Of a DNA stretch of 64,000 bases, positions 48,008 to 57,308 are shown one piece after another (within the stretch, counting starts at the first letter, position 1; each line of letters begins with the position of its first letter). Position numbers and translations under genes: made by a program. The stretch covers positions 53,453-117,452 of the forward strand of contig JAUNER010000002.1 in assembly GCA_030525455.1 (NCBI GenBank), given 5' to 3'. Under the pieces are notes generated by a model. The model saw only the letters and a list, made by a program, of their open reading frames with translations. It was not told where the DNA came from and made no database searches. This stretch comes from Akkermansia sp. Lineage in GTDB: Bacteria > Verrucomicrobiota > Verrucomicrobiia > Verrucomicrobiales > Akkermansiaceae.

Positions 48008-48577
48008 ATGGCAAAAGTACCGGTAATCAATCTTCGTAAAGGTCACGCTGTGAACTATAATAACGACGTTTGCGTCGTTGTTAGCATGGAACACAAGTGC
48101 CCACCCCGCATGGCATCCTACGTTCAGATGAGCATTCGCTCCATCGCTACCAAGAAGGTATACAACCTTCGCCTCACCTCCAACGAAACTCTTGAAGGTG
48201 TGAACTTGGCACGTGAAGAATACGAATTCAGCTACATCGACGGCATGGGCTACCACTTCATGAACCCGGATACCTACGAGGACATCACAGTATCTGAAGA
48301 CATCGTAGAACCTGTAAAAGATTACCTCATGGAAGGTAACACCTACATCCTTCTCTTCACAGATGAAACAGTTGTTTCTATCGAACTTCCGGCAGCCATC
48401 ACCATGGAAGTTGCTGAAGCTCCTGAGGGTGTAAAAGGCGATAGTGCCAACAACGTATACAAGTCTGCAACCATGACCACAGGCTTGGTGGTACAAGTTC
48501 CTTTATTCATCAAACCAGGTGAACGCATTTCTGTAAAGACAGAAGATGGTTCCTACCTTGGTCGTGTGAATCAGTAA
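48008..48577 (+). CDS. efp: Elongation factor P
   Basis: The 189-residue product has the three EF-P domains and the C-terminal signature KGDSANNVYKSATMTTGLVVQVPLFI. The modification loop reads HKCPPRMAS, placing arginine at 34 where E. coli EF-P has the lysylated K34; the spacing from Met1 is identical. EF-P relieves stalling at polyproline. Arg-type EF-Ps are known to be rhamnosylated by EarP in some proteobacteria, but the preceding Pro33 is unusual. No EarP, EpmA or YmfI gene is nearby. Confidence 0.95.
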   Translation: MAKVPVINLRKGHAVNYNNDVCVVVSMEHKCPPRMASYVQMSIRSIATKKVYNLRLTSNETLEGVNLAREEYEFSYIDGMGYHFMNPDTYEDITVSEDIVEPVKDYLMEGNTYILLFTDETVVSIELPAAITMEVAEAPEGVKGDSANNVYKSATMTTGLVVQVPLFIKPGERISVKTEDGSYLGRVNQ

Positions 48578-48608
48578 ATTCTCTATTTTTTCAGGATATA
48601 TTTCTCTC

Positions 48609-48640
48609 CCCTTGTGGCTTATGTGCCACAAGGGTTTTTT
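48609..48640 (+). terminator. Intrinsic terminator after efp
   Basis: CCCTTGTGGC (48609-48618) pairs with GCCACAAGGG (48625-48634), followed by six T. Confidence 0.9.
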
Positions 48641-48687
48641 ATACAATTAAGCAACGGCTTTTATACATAAGCCACACTCTTAACTAT

Positions 48688-48732
48688 AAAAAAATACCCC
48701 CCCGCTCATCATAGAGCAGAGAGGGTATTTTT
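48688..48732 (-). terminator. Terminator of the second ankyrin gene (bidirectional type)
   Basis: AAAAATACCC... pairs with ...GGGTATTTTT around a CTCATCATAGAG-type inner stem, leaving A and T runs on both sides. It lies 12 bases after the ankyrin gene stop. Confidence 0.8.
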
Positions 48733-48743
48733 AGATTTGCGCT

Positions 48744-51665
48744 TTAATAAATCTCCTCACCCCCAGCAGCCTTCAGCACACGAATAATGTCTCTGACACC
48801 CCCAGCCCTACTAATTTTAGCTTTCCTGATAGGGCTATTCCCATTATCATCCAACTCATTAACATTTATTCCTTTTTTAATCATATATTGAACTATGCGA
48901 ACATCCCCGGATAATACGGCACAATGCATCCATTTGTAACCGGAATCTAACTTTGCACCCTTTTTCAAAAGAGCCATCACAGCCTCATAGCGCCCATCAA
49001 ATCTACTACTAGTCATAGCCGCGGCCAAAATATGAGCATTAGGAGTAGCCCCTTGTTCCAATAAAGCAAGAATCACATCACCTTTATGCTCCATACTACT
49101 TCTATATGCAGCTATGTACAAAGGTGTTGCATCCTCATCATGGTAGCCAATGCTAGAATAAATGGCACGATGTTTCAACATAGCATTTACATTTAACCCT
49201 GCTTTTACCAGCAAACGAATAGTATCACCATTCCCCACGGCTGCGGCATAATGAAGTAAAGAAACATGGTCTTCTATTTTAATCTTCACATTTGCCCCGG
49301 CCGTAATCAAAAGGTTTACCATGTCCGTATTTCTGCTTCTAATAGCATTTATTAACCTATCATCCTCATCTTCGTATTTTGCTGTTACTTTAGCCCCTGC
49401 TTTGATGAGAATTTTTGCAATGGCGACATTGCTATCCTTAACAGCAATATCCAAAGGAGCCCCGTAAATACTACTTACATTCGGTGATGCTCCATTATCG
49501 ATTAACAACTGTGCCAATTTCTCGTCATTATTCTTCACAGCATAACACAGAGCATTATTCCCACCGTATGATGAAAGGTCTAATTTGGCCTTGGCCTTGA
49601 GCAAAGCCTCTACAATGTTGATTTTTTTATTCTTTGCGGCCAACACAATTGGAGCAGTTAAATTCACATCAGCCCCTGCACTAATAAAATGCAGAGCAAT
49701 GCTATCCAAATTGCGAGCAATCGCATAAGTAAGCAATGAGTGTTGTACCGCCCAACATGAACCACACGGGTCATTGTCTTTAACAACCTGATTCATATTA
49801 GCCCCGGATTTAACAAGTAATTTCACCATCGCTAAATCCTTATTAAGGATAGCTTGTTGCAATGGACTACAAACAAAATCCCCATTCTTATTAAGTTTAT
49901 TTACATCATTACCTTTTTGAATAAACAACTCAACTAAAGGCAAAGAACCGGCATTCACCGCCCCAAACAATGGGGATTTCTGCCCTAGGTTGACATCTGC
50001 CCCACGCTTTAGCATTTCATTAACTAATTTTTCATAGCCTTTTGATGCAGCTTTGTAGAGCAAACTCTCCTTATTATATCCCGTTACTTGATTAACATTA
50101 GCCCCCGCCTTTACCAAGGCTAATGCCGTATTGGGCATACTATTGTACAAAGCTAAGCCAAGGTTTGTGTCACCATCTTTGTATTTCACATTAACATCAG
50201 CTTTAGCATCAATAAGCAACTTAGCGACTGCACCATTCCCGTTACTGATAGCTTTTCTTAACGGCGTGGTTGAACTAGGAGCAAGCCCATCAACTTTCGC
50301 ACCGGAATCTATAAATGCCTTTAATGTTTCTAATGGCAATTCAAGTTTGGGTTTCATCCCATGCAAAGTCAGAATTTTTCCCAAATAATCGTAGTCACTC
50401 AATTTTTCTCGTCCATCCCGATAAAGCATCAAATGATAAAGGATTTCTGAAGAAATCTTTCGGTAGCTATCATTGTAATGAGTTTCACCGGTAAAGATAT
50501 TTTCCACAAACTTCCCGGCCTCATATTCGTCAATGACCCTATAACGAGAAAGTAAACTTACAGCCTCATTCAAAGACATCACCTCTTTACTTCCAGCGTC
50601 TCTGAGTAAAGCTTTTACCTCAGCAGAATCAGTAAAACTTATCGCATTTCTTTTAGTGACTCGATTCCCAACCTCAGCATTCACATCAACTCCCTTAGCC
50701 AAAAGAGTTTTTACTAACCGTGCGTCATTCCACTTTGCAGCCTTCATCAATGGCGTTTTTCCTTGAGCATCTTTTACATTTACATTAGCTCCTCGGTCTA
50801 CTAAAAGCTGAGCCAATTGAGCATTTGGAGCAATCATCAAAAGAGCCGAACCATTCTTTGCACAAGCATTGACATTCGCCCCGGCAGCAAGAAGCATTTG
50901 AACCATTGGGGCATCATTTGATACAAGGACCATTTCTAGTGCACTCCTGCCATCACGTAATGAGGCATTTACATCCATCCCTGCCGCAATAAGAAAACGA
51001 GCTAATTCTATGTTTTTCTCAGACAAGGCTTTTTCAAAAAACTCCGGCCTATTAACAAAAGCCCCACCCTTGTGCAAAGCTTTAATGACGTTTAAATCAC
51101 GTGAACGCATAGCAACATCTATCGGTCTTTCACCATAATTATCAACTACATCCACTTTTACACCATCAGAAATCAACTGCTCAAGCACAGAAAGCGGAGC
51201 AGTAGCCACCATAGCCCCCAAAATGTTTCTCCCTTGAGCATCCTTGGCATTAACGTCAGCCCCAGCGTTTTTCAGCAACTGAGTCACACGAGGCTCCCCT
51301 ATCCGGCAAGCAATGTGATAAGCAGATAATTTATCTTTTGTCTGAGCATTAACATCCGCCCCCAATTCAAAAAACTCTCTTAACGTAGGTATAAGCAAAG
51401 TAACATCAGAATTCGTCTCTTGGGCATATATCAATAAATTGGGGATGTATGCATAATCATTCAATTCTTCTTTACCTTCTTGATATAAGCGATAATGCCC
51501 TAAAATTTCAGTACGATGTGAAGCAGCTAATAATGACCCCGGTTGCTGAGATAAAATACCAAATTCTATTTGGTCTGCCAATGGATCAGGTCCAGAACAC
51601 CCCGATAACACAACCAAAGGAGCCAGTAACCCAAACGTACACAATAGTAGAGATCTACAAAACAT
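48744..51665 (-). CDS. Very large ankyrin-repeat lipoprotein
   Basis: The start is taken at 51665 (MFCRSLLLCTFGLLAPLVVL), since the longer frame only adds 12 residues before the signal. A lipobox VLSGC ends the signal peptide near residue 22. The 973-residue product is ankyrin repeats from about 80 to the end, in two blocks: 80-350 and 430-970, separated by a non-repeat segment (about 350-425) that resembles residues 30-75, so the two halves may be a duplication. Consensus pieces like AGADVNAKDAQGRN are common. Target unknown. Confidence 0.9.
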   Translation of the reverse strand: MFCRSLLLCTFGLLAPLVVLSGCSGPDPLADQIEFGILSQQPGSLLAASHRTEILGHYRLYQEGKEELNDYAYIPNLLIYAQETNSDVTLLIPTLREFFELGADVNAQTKDKLSAYHIACRIGEPRVTQLLKNAGADVNAKDAQGRNILGAMVATAPLSVLEQLISDGVKVDVVDNYGERPIDVAMRSRDLNVIKALHKGGAFVNRPEFFEKALSEKNIELARFLIAAGMDVNASLRDGRSALEMVLVSNDAPMVQMLLAAGANVNACAKNGSALLMIAPNAQLAQLLVDRGANVNVKDAQGKTPLMKAAKWNDARLVKTLLAKGVDVNAEVGNRVTKRNAISFTDSAEVKALLRDAGSKEVMSLNEAVSLLSRYRVIDEYEAGKFVENIFTGETHYNDSYRKISSEILYHLMLYRDGREKLSDYDYLGKILTLHGMKPKLELPLETLKAFIDSGAKVDGLAPSSTTPLRKAISNGNGAVAKLLIDAKADVNVKYKDGDTNLGLALYNSMPNTALALVKAGANVNQVTGYNKESLLYKAASKGYEKLVNEMLKRGADVNLGQKSPLFGAVNAGSLPLVELFIQKGNDVNKLNKNGDFVCSPLQQAILNKDLAMVKLLVKSGANMNQVVKDNDPCGSCWAVQHSLLTYAIARNLDSIALHFISAGADVNLTAPIVLAAKNKKINIVEALLKAKAKLDLSSYGGNNALCYAVKNNDEKLAQLLIDNGASPNVSSIYGAPLDIAVKDSNVAIAKILIKAGAKVTAKYEDEDDRLINAIRSRNTDMVNLLITAGANVKIKIEDHVSLLHYAAAVGNGDTIRLLVKAGLNVNAMLKHRAIYSSIGYHDEDATPLYIAAYRSSMEHKGDVILALLEQGATPNAHILAAAMTSSRFDGRYEAVMALLKKGAKLDSGYKWMHCAVLSGDVRIVQYMIKKGINVNELDDNGNSPIRKAKISRAGGVRDIIRVLKAAGGEEIY

Positions 51666-51905
51666 AGAAATGTGAATACAGTCCACCCCCATCATTGTCA
51701 ATCATAATCTCCTATTACACACAATTCTCAACAACATTTGAAAGCATAGACAAAGCATAAAGAAACTAACCAATCACAAACAATAGATAATAAAACAAAA
51801 TTATGGCAATAAAAGCACGTAAATATCCGCTCTACTGTACTGATTCAGCCTTGACTTACGCCCGAGAAAAGTCCTTTATATATCAAGCATTAAGTTCCTT
51901 TTCCC
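51666..51905. promoter_or_regulatory. Divergent region between ankyrin gene and bamA, with bamA promoter
   Basis: The 240-base gap has a plus-strand TTGACT (51851-51856) and a TTTATATATC stretch beginning at 51875, a candidate promoter for bamA with an 18-base spacer. A short frame reading into bamA from 51803 is not credible. No other gene is seen. Confidence 0.55.
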
Positions 51906-54320
51906 ATGAAACGACACGCATTGCTATCAATAATTCCGTTAGTGTTTGCCAGCTCAACAGCTTTTACACAAGAGTCAAACACATCTAAATCCATTGACAC
52001 CGTTCTAACTCCGGAGCAAGCTCTCCGTGAATTAGGTCCGGAAACCGGCTTGATGGCACCAGAACTTTTATACGCAGGAAAGACAATTAAAAATGTTACA
52101 ATGCGATATCGTGGTACCGGCAAAACAGTGGTGGAAGCTCGCTTGCTGAACATGATAGCAACTCAGCCAGGTACAAAATACACACCGGAAACTGTAGACA
52201 AGGACCTAGAACGTTTACTTAAGAGTGGTTTAGTGGGTGGGAATACTACAGTAGCCGTTGAAGCTGATGGCGACCAAGTCAACGTATTCTTTGAACTCGC
52301 CACACAAAATTTATTAGGCGGCGTTGGCTTTAAGGGGAACAATCGATTCGAACACTGGGACTTAGCTGAAGAATGCGGACTTAAAGGCGGACAAGCTATC
52401 AGCGATAAAGCACTAAGCGAAGCCATCAATAAATTACGCACCTATTACCATGATGCACGTTATCCGGATGCACAAGTAAGCTATCACTACCAAAAAACAG
52501 AACGCCCCGGCTATGTAGACGTTATTTTTAACATCAACGAAGGCAAGCGTGCTAACATCATCAATATTGACTTCATCGGCAATGAAAATATCGATAGTGC
52601 CGCACTTCGCCAAGTAATGAAAACCAAGGAAAAAGGTTGGCTCACTTGGATTACAAAATCCGGTCAAATTGACCGCGAAGTCGTAGAAGATGACTTGGCT
52701 GAATTGGTCACTCACTACAGAAATAAAGGCTATCTCCGTGCCAAACTTACCAAAGTTCAATACCTTAACCACGGCGATGCTGACGACAAGAAGCTAACTC
52801 TCCAAATCACAGTTGACGAGGGCAAACGCTACAAGGTAAATAAGATTGTATTTGGCCCGACATCCGTCTTTACCGCAGAGGAACTCGTGCCGGGGCTGAG
52901 CATGTACGATGGCGACTACTACTCAGGTAAAAAAGTAGCAGACGACATCACAATGCTCAGACGTTACTATGGTTCCCGCGGCTATGCAGATGCAGAAATT
53001 ATACCGGACATTCAAGAAGTAGGCACCGATAAAAACGGTTATGGTCTCATCAACGTAACCTACAAAATCACAGAAGGTTCTCCATATCGCGTAGGGAACA
53101 TTCGCCTAACGGGCAACGTCAGCACCAAAGACTACGTTGTTCGCCAGGAATTACCCCTCCAATCAAACGACCCACTTAACTCTGTTGACCTAGAAACCGC
53201 CCAAAAGCGTATTGAAAACCTAGGATACTTCGACATGGTTGACGTTTCTCAGACAGCATCAGAGCGTGCAGGCTATCGTGACGTCAACATTGAAGTGCGA
53301 GAAAAACGCACAGGGATGGTGAACTTCGGTTTGGCCGTTTCTTCCGTAGAAAGCGTTTACCTCTTCTCCTCTGTAACTCAGTCAAACTTTGACCTCTTTG
53401 ACTGGAGTACATTTAAGGGTGGTGGTCAGAGATTCACCGTAGATGCACGCATTGGTACAGAAACGAGAGACGCAGGTATACACTGGTTAGACCCGTGGTT
53501 CCTACATCGCAAACTAGCATTTGGAACAGACGTATTTTACAGTGATTCATCCTATTATTCTGATTATTACGACCAGACGAACTATGGCTTTGCGGTTTCA
53601 TTAAGAGAAGCAATTGGAGAACTCTCTTCTATCAAACTAGAATACCGTCTTGAAAAATTCGAAATTGACCCCGATGGCAATGCACCGCTTTTCTTCCAAG
53701 AACAAGAAGGTGATTCTCTCCGTAGCCACATCGAATTAAGTTATTTACTTGATACACGCGATGCCCAAATTACCACCCGCAAGGGCGGTAAACTCGAATT
53801 AATCGCCGGTTACTCCGGTCTGGGCGGTGACGTAAAGACATATAACTTCGGTGTTAATGGTTCATACTACTGGAACTTACGCGGCGACACCATCTTTAGC
53901 ATCAATGCCGGAGCCGCAACAGTTGATGCTTCCAACGGTGAAGACGTACCGATTTACGAACGCCTCTACTTAGGTGGGCCTTACAATCTACGTGGCTTCC
54001 GCTTCCGTGACGTTGCACCATTTAACACAGCACTGAGTGGTGACGAAACCATGGGGGGGCGCACCTCTCTCTACTGTCAATTTGAATACACCATTCCTAT
54101 CATCGAAGAAGTACGCTTTGCCGTATTCTATGATATTGGTGTCGTTAACAAAGATGCCTTTGATTTCAATACATCAAACGTAGCATCTGACTGGGGTATT
54201 GGTTTACGACTCAACTTACCAATCGGGCCACTTGCCGTTGACTACGCCATTCCGGTAAAGACAGGCAATGCCGTAGATGACGATGCTCAGTTCCAGTTCT
54301 ACATGAACTATTCATTCTAA
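51906..54320 (+). CDS. bamA: Outer membrane protein assembly factor BamA
   Basis: The 804-residue product has a signal peptide (about 1-22), five POTRA-like domains (about 60-440, for example INIDFIGNENIDSAALRQVM and VGNIRLTGNVSTKDYVVRQE) and a C-terminal Omp85 barrel with the family motif YLGGPYNLRGFRFRD near 690 and a terminal Phe (MNYSF). It is the core of the BAM complex inserting barrel proteins. It contains a G7 run (54053-54059). The unknown envelope protein follows after 22 bases. Confidence 0.96.
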   Translation: MKRHALLSIIPLVFASSTAFTQESNTSKSIDTVLTPEQALRELGPETGLMAPELLYAGKTIKNVTMRYRGTGKTVVEARLLNMIATQPGTKYTPETVDKDLERLLKSGLVGGNTTVAVEADGDQVNVFFELATQNLLGGVGFKGNNRFEHWDLAEECGLKGGQAISDKALSEAINKLRTYYHDARYPDAQVSYHYQKTERPGYVDVIFNINEGKRANIINIDFIGNENIDSAALRQVMKTKEKGWLTWITKSGQIDREVVEDDLAELVTHYRNKGYLRAKLTKVQYLNHGDADDKKLTLQITVDEGKRYKVNKIVFGPTSVFTAEELVPGLSMYDGDYYSGKKVADDITMLRRYYGSRGYADAEIIPDIQEVGTDKNGYGLINVTYKITEGSPYRVGNIRLTGNVSTKDYVVRQELPLQSNDPLNSVDLETAQKRIENLGYFDMVDVSQTASERAGYRDVNIEVREKRTGMVNFGLAVSSVESVYLFSSVTQSNFDLFDWSTFKGGGQRFTVDARIGTETRDAGIHWLDPWFLHRKLAFGTDVFYSDSSYYSDYYDQTNYGFAVSLREAIGELSSIKLEYRLEKFEIDPDGNAPLFFQEQEGDSLRSHIELSYLLDTRDAQITTRKGGKLELIAGYSGLGGDVKTYNFGVNGSYYWNLRGDTIFSINAGAATVDASNGEDVPIYERLYLGGPYNLRGFRFRDVAPFNTALSGDETMGGRTSLYCQFEYTIPIIEEVRFAVFYDIGVVNKDAFDFNTSNVASDWGIGLRLNLPIGPLAVDYAIPVKTGNAVDDDAQFQFYMNYSF

Positions 54321-54342
54321 CCATATCAACTAACGTATTTAT

Positions 54343-55122
54343 ATGAACAATTTCCGTATATCGGTTCTTGTTTTTCTAGCATTGGCTCTCGTAGCATTGG
54401 TTATTATTCAAATCAACCTTAATTCTCGGCTTGAGTTAGCTCTAATGCAAGCAAATACAAGCCTTACAACGCCGACCCCGGCACAAAATACGACATCGCC
54501 ACATTTCATCGTTCCCAATCAAACACCCACAGCTCCGGGGCAAGCGGCTGTGGTTGTAGATCCGGTTCAGGCAGAAGAACTCGCCCATGCTAAAGCCGAA
54601 CAGCAACGTCTGCAAAAAGAATTAGACGACCTTCGTCGTCGCCAAGCTGTCGCTGAGGAAGAAAAAATGCTTCTAGAAAGAAAAGTCACCGAACAAGGTG
54701 ACCCTCAGCTAAAATGGCTTAATGACCTTCAAAATGCAGAACTCGTTGGACGCGTCACGGAATACCACCGCGAGGCTAATTTGCTCATCTTCCAAGCCAT
54801 TGGGCAGCCATCTATTTCCATAGGTCAAGAACTTGCCATCCGTAGAAGAGCCGGCATCTTTGCCTACATCGTTGTCGATGGGGTTGATTCTGAAAACAAA
54901 ATTTTCCACGCTCTTGTAAAAAGAAATGAATTATTTGATAAAAATATCAACGAACCCCTCAAACCAGGTGACGATATCATCATCCCTCCCACAGGGATGC
55001 AATCAAAAATGGAAAATCTAGCCACTCCTCTCATGCTCCCTAGTGCTCCGGCAAATAACAAAACCAGTGTTCCGGACAATAAAAAGTCTGCAGAACCTGT
55101 GGTTGTACCATGGGAGACCTAA
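54343..55122 (+). CDS. Hypothetical membrane-anchored protein with coiled coil
   Basis: I do not recognise it. The 259-residue product has an N-terminal membrane anchor (about 7-27), a Pro/Thr-rich linker (40-75), a coiled coil (78-120, EELAHAKAEQQRLQKELDDL) and a beta-rich domain (about 130-215) with paired glycines (IGQELAIRRRAGIFAYIVV), followed by a low-complexity tail. It directly follows bamA, so a periplasmic envelope role is plausible, comparable to Skp-like or scaffold proteins, but unproven. Confidence 0.75.
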   Translation: MNNFRISVLVFLALALVALVIIQINLNSRLELALMQANTSLTTPTPAQNTTSPHFIVPNQTPTAPGQAAVVVDPVQAEELAHAKAEQQRLQKELDDLRRRQAVAEEEKMLLERKVTEQGDPQLKWLNDLQNAELVGRVTEYHREANLLIFQAIGQPSISIGQELAIRRRAGIFAYIVVDGVDSENKIFHALVKRNELFDKNINEPLKPGDDIIIPPTGMQSKMENLATPLMLPSAPANNKTSVPDNKKSAEPVVVPWET

Positions 55123-55165
55123 CCCCATTCCCCCAGCATTCTTCTAATTGCTATTTGTTTCATCT

Positions 55166-56101
55166 ATGCACCTTAAAGAAAAATTACAATCTTGTAACGG
55201 TCCAAGTCTTTCATTTGAGTTCTTCCCACCAAAAAATGAACAGGCCGCTACTACATTGTATAATACCATCCAAGAACTGGAACCATATCAACCAAGCTTT
55301 GTAAGTGTCACTTATGGTGCAGGTGGCTCAAATCGCGAACTTACTCGCGATGTCGCTATAAAAATTCAACAGCAAACTAGCATTCCGACCGTTGCTCATT
55401 TAACCTGCGTCGGACACACTCGCAAGGAAATTTGGGACATTCTAGACCAATATGCTCAGGCCGGAGTAAAAGCTGTATTAGCCCTCCGCGGAGACCCCCC
55501 ACATGGCACAGTCAATTATAACCATAGTGCTGATGAATTCCAGCATGCCGCTGATTTAGTAGCATTCATCCGCAAATATAATGACTCCGGCAATCATCCG
55601 GACCCACAAGGTTTTGCCATTGGCGTAGCTGGGTTTGTAGAAGGCCACCCAGCTACTCCTAATCGACTAAAGGAAATGGAATACCTAAAGGCTAAAGTCG
55701 ATGCCGGGGCCGACTATATATGCACTCAGCTCTTTTTTGACAATCACAACTTTTTTGATTTTCGCGAGCGATGTCTCTTAGCCGGTATCAACATTCCTAT
55801 TCTGGCTGGTATTATGCCTATCACAAGCATTTCCGGTATGTACCGCATGGCAGAACTTTCCGGTGGCACCTGCTTCCCTGCTCGATTACTTAAAGCCATC
55901 AAACGGGCAGGTGATGACCTTACTGCCATTCAAGAGGTAGGTATTCAATATGCTTCTAGCCAATGTGCTGAATTACTAGACAACAACGTCGCCGGCATTC
56001 ACTTTTACACTCTCAATAAAAGTTTAGCCACTAGAGAAATTTACCGAAATCTAGGCTTAAAAAATTCACGGCAACTTCTTATTAATTCAAAAAACAACTA
56101 A
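55166..56101 (+). CDS. metF: 5,10-methylenetetrahydrofolate reductase
   Basis: Start taken at the ATG at 55166 (MHLKEKLQSC). The 311-residue TIM barrel has SFEFFPPKNE with catalytic Glu near residue 20, SVTYGAGGSNRE, THLTCVGHTR-type segment (AHLTCVGHTRKEI), LALRGDPPHG and YICTQLFFDN, all family landmarks. It makes 5-methyl-THF for methionine synthesis, fitting metY further along, though the two are not in one operon. Confidence 0.95.
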   Translation: MHLKEKLQSCNGPSLSFEFFPPKNEQAATTLYNTIQELEPYQPSFVSVTYGAGGSNRELTRDVAIKIQQQTSIPTVAHLTCVGHTRKEIWDILDQYAQAGVKAVLALRGDPPHGTVNYNHSADEFQHAADLVAFIRKYNDSGNHPDPQGFAIGVAGFVEGHPATPNRLKEMEYLKAKVDAGADYICTQLFFDNHNFFDFRERCLLAGINIPILAGIMPITSISGMYRMAELSGGTCFPARLLKAIKRAGDDLTAIQEVGIQYASSQCAELLDNNVAGIHFYTLNKSLATREIYRNLGLKNSRQLLINSKNN

Positions 56102-56147
56102 AATTCACTTTCATTTTCACTAAACAACCTACAAAACAATCAACAAT

Positions 56148-56882
56148 ATGGATATCAAAAACATCAGCAATGCGATGGATAATATGCCCATGGGAGATGG
56201 TTCTGCATTCGCAGAAATTAATATAGGCCCTGCAAAACACGAGGAATTCCTTAATGCTCACTACAAAAAAGTAGCCTTAGTCTTAACTCTCATCGTACTG
56301 GCAATCGCCGGATGGATTATCTACACAGGCGTTAAGCAATCCACTGAAGAAGCCGCCTCTGCCTTGCTCGTTTCTGCTATGCCAGGGGCTTATGACGACG
56401 CGAAAGGACTAAACTCAGAAATTCTTGCACGTGTTATCTCTGAATATCCCGAAACTAAAGCCGCTATTTCTGCTTCTTACCTTCAAGGCTTGGCATTATG
56501 GGAAGCCGGTCGTGAAAACGATGGTATCACTCATCTAGAAAACTTTATCGCCGTAGCTCCTACTCCGGAATGGAAAAACCAAGCCTCTATTACGCTTGCC
56601 TGCCATTACATGAATAGTAATCAGGCAGAAAAAGCTGGTAAACTGTTCCAAGCAGTTGTTGATTCCGCTGACCCTGTTTATGCCGCCTTCGCTGCTATGT
56701 CTTTGGGCGATATTGCTCGTGCCCAAGGTAACCAACAAGCCGCCGCCGATGCTTATCGCTCACTTAAAGATAATCACCCCAAAAGTAGCTTTACATCAGA
56801 CGCTAACATTGGCTACCCACAACGCGAATTACTCCTAAATATTCAAAATCCAAAAAATTTAGATACAAAAGTTGAACAATAG
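56148..56882 (+). CDS. TPR-type membrane protein (YfgM/YbgF-like)
   Basis: The 244-residue product has a short cytoplasmic start, a single membrane segment (about 43-62, VALVLTLIVLAIAGWIIYTG) and TPR-like helices to the end (EAGRENDGITHLENFIAVAP, SLGDIARAQGNQQAAADAYR). This layout matches YfgM, a SecYEG-associated periplasmic chaperone partner, but the similarity is weak. It is a stand-alone gene between metF and the small lipoprotein. Confidence 0.75.
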   Translation: MDIKNISNAMDNMPMGDGSAFAEINIGPAKHEEFLNAHYKKVALVLTLIVLAIAGWIIYTGVKQSTEEAASALLVSAMPGAYDDAKGLNSEILARVISEYPETKAAISASYLQGLALWEAGRENDGITHLENFIAVAPTPEWKNQASITLACHYMNSNQAEKAGKLFQAVVDSADPVYAAFAAMSLGDIARAQGNQQAAADAYRSLKDNHPKSSFTSDANIGYPQRELLLNIQNPKNLDTKVEQ

Positions 56883-56922
56883 TATAACTTTTGTGCTCTA
56901 ACCTGCATATCCAAACAAAACC

Positions 56923-57192
56923 ATGAGAACGATAAAGAAATTATGGCTATTGCCAATGCTGGGATTGGGATTAGGATGCCTTTCATCATGCACCACGGAT
57001 TACTATGGTAATACGGCAATGACCCCAGGTGGGGCAGCAGCTCTAGGCGTTGGTGCTGCCGTCGCAGGTGGCTTAATAGGTGCCGCTATCGAACGCGACA
57101 ATGATAGAGACCATCACCACCACCACCATGGAGCACCGCCACCTCCTCCCAGATATCACCACGCACCGCCACCTCCCAGACGTCACAGATAA
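56923..57192 (+). CDS. Small lipoprotein with glycine zipper and His/Pro-rich tail
   Basis: The 89-residue product has a lipoprotein signal ending LSSC near residue 23, a glycine/alanine-zipper helix (GGAAALGVGAAVAGGLIGAA) and a tail rich in His and Pro (six consecutive His, then repeated PPPPP and HH). A metal-binding or cell-envelope role is possible; function unknown. A terminator follows. Confidence 0.8.
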   Translation: MRTIKKLWLLPMLGLGLGCLSSCTTDYYGNTAMTPGGAAALGVGAAVAGGLIGAAIERDNDRDHHHHHHGAPPPPPRYHHAPPPPRRHR

Positions 57193-57232
57193 TAAAAGGG
57201 CGGGAGAATAATAACCATTTCTCCAATATATC

Positions 57233-57262
57233 ATCCCATCCGACAAAGGATGGGATTTTTTT
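57233..57262 (+). terminator. Intrinsic terminator after the small lipoprotein gene
   Basis: ATCCCATCC (57233-57241) pairs with GGATGGGAT (57248-57256), followed by a T-run. Confidence 0.9.
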
Positions 57263-57308
57263 ATTAAAAGACTAAATGAACACACGCCCTTACAATACAA
57301 GCTCTCCC

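Noticed and set aside
51803..51988. 61-codon plus-strand frame before bamA
   Set aside because: It overlaps the bamA promoter and start in another frame and has no domain.
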